DNA from: Cladobotryum mycophilum
Lineage: Eukaryota > Ascomycota > Sordariomycetes > Hypocreales > Hypocreaceae
NCBI GenBank assembly: GCA_036429605.1
Contig: CM071589.1
Location: forward strand, 3,286,001 to 3,350,000
Direction of reading: 5' to 3'
Length of the DNA stretch: 64,000 nt
Made by a program: the position numbers and the translations under genes. Position 1 is the stretch's first letter. Each line of letters starts with the position of its first letter. Below the pieces are notes generated by a model. That model had not been told where the DNA came from and made no database searches. It saw only the letters and a list, made by a program, of their open reading frames with translations. Below, piece by piece: positions 59,934 through 64,000 of the stretch.

Positions 59934-62454
59934 AAAAGAATGACTGTCTCCACCAATATTACCAATGGATACTCATTGGGAGATCTGTGCCGCAATGGGG
60001 CCAGCCCATCTTGCCATCCAACAATCAATTGTTGGCAGAGTCACAGTCATGGAACCCAACCTACAGTGGAGAAGGGAAGAATTACTTACTTGTACATACA
60101 TGTAAGTACATGGCCGCTAGGTGGAAGGAACCTGGAAGTCTTCAGTTTCTACCATCTACGTACCTGCCTATTCTGCCCTCTTGCCTTTATTTCTCTTCTT
60201 TCTTCTCTTGATTTTTTCTCGTGCCTTTTCATTTCCTCCAATGTCTTTCATCTTCCAGGGCACCCGTTTTATTACCACCAACACACGTTTTCCATCCCCC
60301 ACGTCAAGCATGTACATACCTGTATGTGTGGGCGGTTGACAGGGTAGCAGGGTATGCCCCATTTGAGAAAGCTCCTGGCTTCGGCATCCGTGGTTGGGTG
60401 GCCTGCGGGCGCGCATGCTTCTCGTGGAGACATGAGCTCTATGCTCACTGGCCCAAATGCTACTCTGTACAATGATTTGTATTCTGCATGCTGCTCGTCG
60501 CCGCTGTCAGCATTCGCGCATGACTCTTTCATGTCTCTGTATAGCTCCATTTCCCACACAGAATTACCGCAGATCTCGCGAGAGGCCCCCCTACAACATG
60601 ACATACTTGTACAGGACAACTTTGCAGTTCGTTATTGCCTGCCTGGACAAGTGCCGCCCGAGAAAATTCGGGAATTGGACTAAAAAAAATGTCCAGGGTA
60701 AGCTGTCAGCTCTAATCACCCATTCCAAGATTTTCCTCAGCTTAAGCTTGAAGGTGACTTGATAGTTTGAAGCCACGCCAAGGTCAGACGGTCACTTTTC
60801 GGCAGCAGCCGGGGGATCCACTGTCGAGCCCAACCAACACCGATCCGTTACATGCGGGTTAATGATCGAAGGGGAGGGGCGGGCACATTGGGGGCCATTG
60901 GCAGGGTCAAGCAAGAATTACTTACTTACATATGTAGGTGATATGCCAGTGGCAAGAGTCAGTGGCAACACCCCATCTCGAATTGCAATGCTCATGGCTG
61001 AAGATAAGGGGACAGACGCAATGTCGTGGTGGCATCCCGGGGCGAGGATGCCGTCCTGCGGCTCGGGCTCAGGCTCAGGTTCGGGCTTGGGCTCCTTCTA
61101 TTCTTGGCGATCTCATGGCGACAACGCCTTTGGAGCCCTGAAGTGTCAAGTCAGGCTGGGCCGCCGGGGAAGACGCCTGTTGGTCCAGGGACATGTCGAT
61201 GGCGGAAAACGTGGCATTACGAAAGCCAGGCATACGGTATCCAGTCAGCAGTCAGGGCTGTCCATGTAGGGCAGATGCACTCTCCCACCAGCCAGGATTT
61301 TCTCAATCCTTCTCCGCCCCTTGTGCGTCAACCCTGGCTCTTCGGTCTGGCAGTCACCACCCACAGCCATTTGAATCAGCACCACATCAAGCACATGCAG
61401 TGGAACGTACTGTTGGTGGAATTACGGCCCGGGCTTGATGGGGGTTTCATCATCCACAGAGTTGCAGGCATGTCCATGTATGCAAAATACGAGCATGTTA
61501 TGCCCTTCGTATATCGACAGGGAGATACGGATAGAGTTAATTTACGGAATTAATTGCCCGATGTTGATCACGAACCCACAATGAAAACGACATTTTTCTC
61601 CAATGTGAATTTGTCTCGTCCGCCACGGATCGATTCGGGAGTCCGGACCACTCGCTTTGTTCGGATATGGCTACCAGCTCCAAGTGGCTACGAGTATTAT
61701 TACTCCACACAAAACATGTTTTACTTCACCGACCAGGCATCCATTTGATGCACGCAGGCTTGGCAATTCTAGGAAAAAGAAAAAAGAAGAAGGAAAAAAA
61801 ATCAGACAGTTACCACTTTATTAAAAATGACTAGACCAAAGACGTGCATACATACGTGCCGTCGTATAGGTGTCCAACAAGAGCGAGGAGGTGCAGCATA
61901 CGGAGCAGTTCCGTGCCCCCTGTTAGAAACGCTAAATCTTCCTCTTCCATCACCTTGCACATGAAACTTGCCTGGGTAAACTGTGCCCAGAATCATTCTG
62001 CCCTCTCGTTGCATTGTATTCCAAATCAAGACCTAGTTTATATGTATGGTTCGGTCGGGCCTTTTGGTACTACATACGCAATGAGGTGGTAATACTTGCA
62101 TGTACCTCAATAGTCACCCCCGGCGACCTTTTTTTGCCTCCAAATCTGCATTTAGTGCTGGGTCTGAGCTGTGGAATGCTAATTGGATGGCAACAATTAC
62201 GCGCCAGCGACGCATCAGAAGCCTACATCACAGGCAAAGGATGCAGCCAACTAGAGAGTAGGTACTTTCAATGCTACTGCCGGGATTTTTGAATTGTGAC
62301 TGTGGAAGAGTTCTACCCGTCGACTGTCGACTCCCTCCACTTGGATCACGTGTACCACATCACCCCTTGTCTGTGCCTGGATCCTTATTCTAAACCGCAA
62401 GCTCAGCCGTAGCCAGTTTCTCAAGAGAGCTTTTGTAGCGTTTGAGCTTCTCCT

Positions 62455-64000
62455 CTACAATACCCCCTCACCACAGAACCTCTCGACAATCTCAACGCTA
62501 CGGCCAATGTAGAGCTCGGCTTGCAACATATCATCGAGCTCGTCCCAAACAGGCTTGAAGAACTCCGTGTTCCTTATCCGTGAAACGAGGTCATTCGGTT
62601 TACCCTAGGATGAAAACAATGTTAGAGTGTATGTGAGGATTGCATGTCTGCCTTTGGGGGAGAAAAAATGATTGCGTACCTCATGCTTGACAGCGTAACC
62701 CGCTTGGTGGGAGAGGACACGGATTTGCTCGTGCGCTCTAGTGTCCGTTTAGTATCTTAGCAAGGTTGCGTAGTGTTAAGTAACCACTTACTCCTGTCTT
62801 GATTCTCCCTTGGCAACCAATTTCATGATAATCTGGAAGTGATGGTTAAATCAGCAAAAATGAGACCAAAGAGCTAAATGACGTGTGAATCGAATGGCTT
62901 ACACTCTCGGTTATCATGAACGGAAGCTCTTCTTGGACACGGCTCCGGATACGTTGGGGATACACGACTAGTCCGTCCGTGACGTTGTCCATGCCAAGGA
63001 GGATAGCATCGGCGAGGAGGAACATCTTTTTTATTTCACATCAATGGAGGCCCCTAAAGTCAAAAGAAATAGAACATCACCTACTTCGGGTATGTCGATT
63101 CCTATCTGTATTAGCATCAAATCATAATCGAGCACCGTTATTAAACTTACGACGGATCGCACTGTCATCTAGAGTCCTTTCCATCTGGGTGACAAATGTT
63201 AAAAAATGCAGATGCATGGGATACAATGGACGAGGTGCATACCCTGCCAAATTGTTAGTCAGATCTAACCCCATTTGTGTGCTCACTGTTTTGTCACCGG
63301 AGACTGACCATTGGTCCGAGAAAGTGTTGGCAAAATTGAGAGGCTTGGACATAAGTTCTCTCGAAAGACTGTAAACTCTTTCACAGCGCATCTGGGTTTG
63401 GTAAGGTAGGTCAATATACTGAATGATAGACAAGAAGGACTAGGGGGACGAACAGGGTTCCGTTTATAGGCCATCGCCGACGAGCCAATTTGGCCGGTCT
63501 CAAATGGCTCTTCGATCTCCTTCCAATTTGCGAGCAGGCGGATGTCACCGCAAATCTTTTGAGCAGTGGAACCGAGCCCAGCTACAGCATTGGCTACCAT
63601 CAAGTCGATTTTACGCGAGCTGTATCATGGTCACATGTTTAGCTTGAACTCATGTAAGTGAGGTGTCAAGTAATGACGTACTATGTTTGTGATGAGACGG
63701 GCTAGGAATTTCTTGGTATTAGCTGATTGAACAAGGTCGTCCCGCCTGTGTTTTGAACTCACGTAGCAATCCTTGAAGCCAGCTTTCTGGCAGAGCAGCT
63801 TATTAAGCTCGTCGCACTTGGCGGAGTCACCACCAAAACTATGGACGTAAGGATAAGTGTCTCTTATTACTAGGAAAGGAAATCTCACATCTCTAGAAAG
63901 GAGGCTTGTGTTCCAGTAGTCCCTGATTTCATTAGTTAAGAAGTCCTTGCTAAGTAGCTTGAGCATACCTTGTGCACCCCGGAACTTGAGGTTATCCCGA
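62455..64000 (-). CDS. ade13: Adenylosuccinate lyase, 5' end outside the window
   Basis: Purine synthesis: splits SAICAR and adenylosuccinate, releasing fumarate. The window holds the C-terminal 278 codons. Exons, minus strand: 63969-64000 (partial), 63889-63922, 63763-63838, 63682-63701 (20 nt), 63454-63619, 63309-63391, 63243 (1 nt), 63151-63184, 63085-63101 (17 nt), 63025 to 62903, 62792-62832, 62680-62737, 62455-62604; total 835 nt, in phase throughout. Family signatures: GTTGTQASFLEIFGGD, YPVSSQTYSRKIDL, GSSAMAYKRNPMRCERVYSL (the superfamily signature with the catalytic serine), ERTLDDSAIRRIDIPE, LPFM, and the C-terminal IGRSVEIVERFC. The one-nucleotide exon is inferred from phase: leaving out either flanking intron breaks the frame, and leaving both in adds 41 residues beside the conserved ERTLDDSA. 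Unusually intron-dense. Confidence 0.93.

Larger units (their letters stand above)
58911..62454. other. 3.5-kb gene-poor region
   Basis: Promoter side of the methyltransferase gene and 3' side of adenylosuccinate lyase. No supported gene. Open frames at 59790-60347 and 60862-61553 are compositionally odd (for example a GSGSGSGS run) and have no family content. Two stretches, near 60079-60110 and 60914-60940, share AAGAATTACTTACTT. Octamers at 60087 and 60604. Confidence 0.5.

Noticed and set aside
60862..61553. Frames with GSGSGSGS, possible secreted protein
   Set aside because: The run comes from a CGGGCTCAGGCTCAGG-type simple repeat; no signal peptide and no homologous features.
63122..63433. 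Continuous frame through both adenylosuccinate lyase introns
   Set aside because: It would insert 41 residues next to the conserved ERTLDDSA and ignores two full sets of splice signals; kept as the competing reading in the findings.

Overview
This window is nuclear DNA from a filamentous ascomycete, most likely a Sordariomycete and possibly Hypocreales. The evidence is short introns with GTAAGT-like donors, CTAAC/CTAAT branch sites and YAG acceptors, together with fungal gene families (NoxA, Scm3, Atg14, a LaeA-type methyltransferase, DUF1776, DUF3807). No rRNA, tRNA, transposon or CRISPR array was seen. I place 18 protein-coding loci. Introns were placed by hand and most models were checked for a consistent reading frame.

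Layout. 1-13 kb holds housekeeping genes: atg6 (-), the centromere protein Scm3 (+, with an apparent 1-nt break), CK2 alpha (-), a DUF3807 protein (-), a small conserved unknown (-) and atg14 (+). Atg6 and Atg14 belong to the same autophagy PI3-kinase complex and lie about 9 kb apart. 13.4-19.1 kb holds a long membrane-anchored, acidic, repeat-bearing protein (-) and a small multi-pass membrane protein (+). 21.4-28.3 kb holds NADPH oxidase NoxA (+) facing a PAS-containing hybrid histidine kinase (-). 28.3-32.1 kb is gene-poor.

32.1-44.1 kb is the accessory centre. A very long gene resembling the A subunit of bacterial insecticidal Tc toxins has its frame broken in three places. Upstream on the same strand is an unrecognised 589-aa gene. 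No TcB or TcC partner is visible. 45.3-50.0 kb has a WLM metalloprotease (Wss1-type) and an amidase. 51.6-58.9 kb has a secreted protein, a DUF1776 protein, the polyadenylation factor Yth1 (apparent frameshift) and a LaeA-like methyltransferase. After a 3.5-kb gap the window ends inside an adenylosuccinate lyase gene.

Main points for a second look: (1) the Tc-A-like gene and its unknown neighbour; (2) the exon structure of adenylosuccinate lyase, which on the sequence requires 17-nt and 20-nt exons and a one-nucleotide exon between two introns; (3) 18-nt exons in two other genes; (4) single-base frame breaks at homopolymers in genes expected to be essential, which suggest assembly indels; (5) an octamer, TACTTGTA/TACAAGTA, that recurs in the intergenic DNA.
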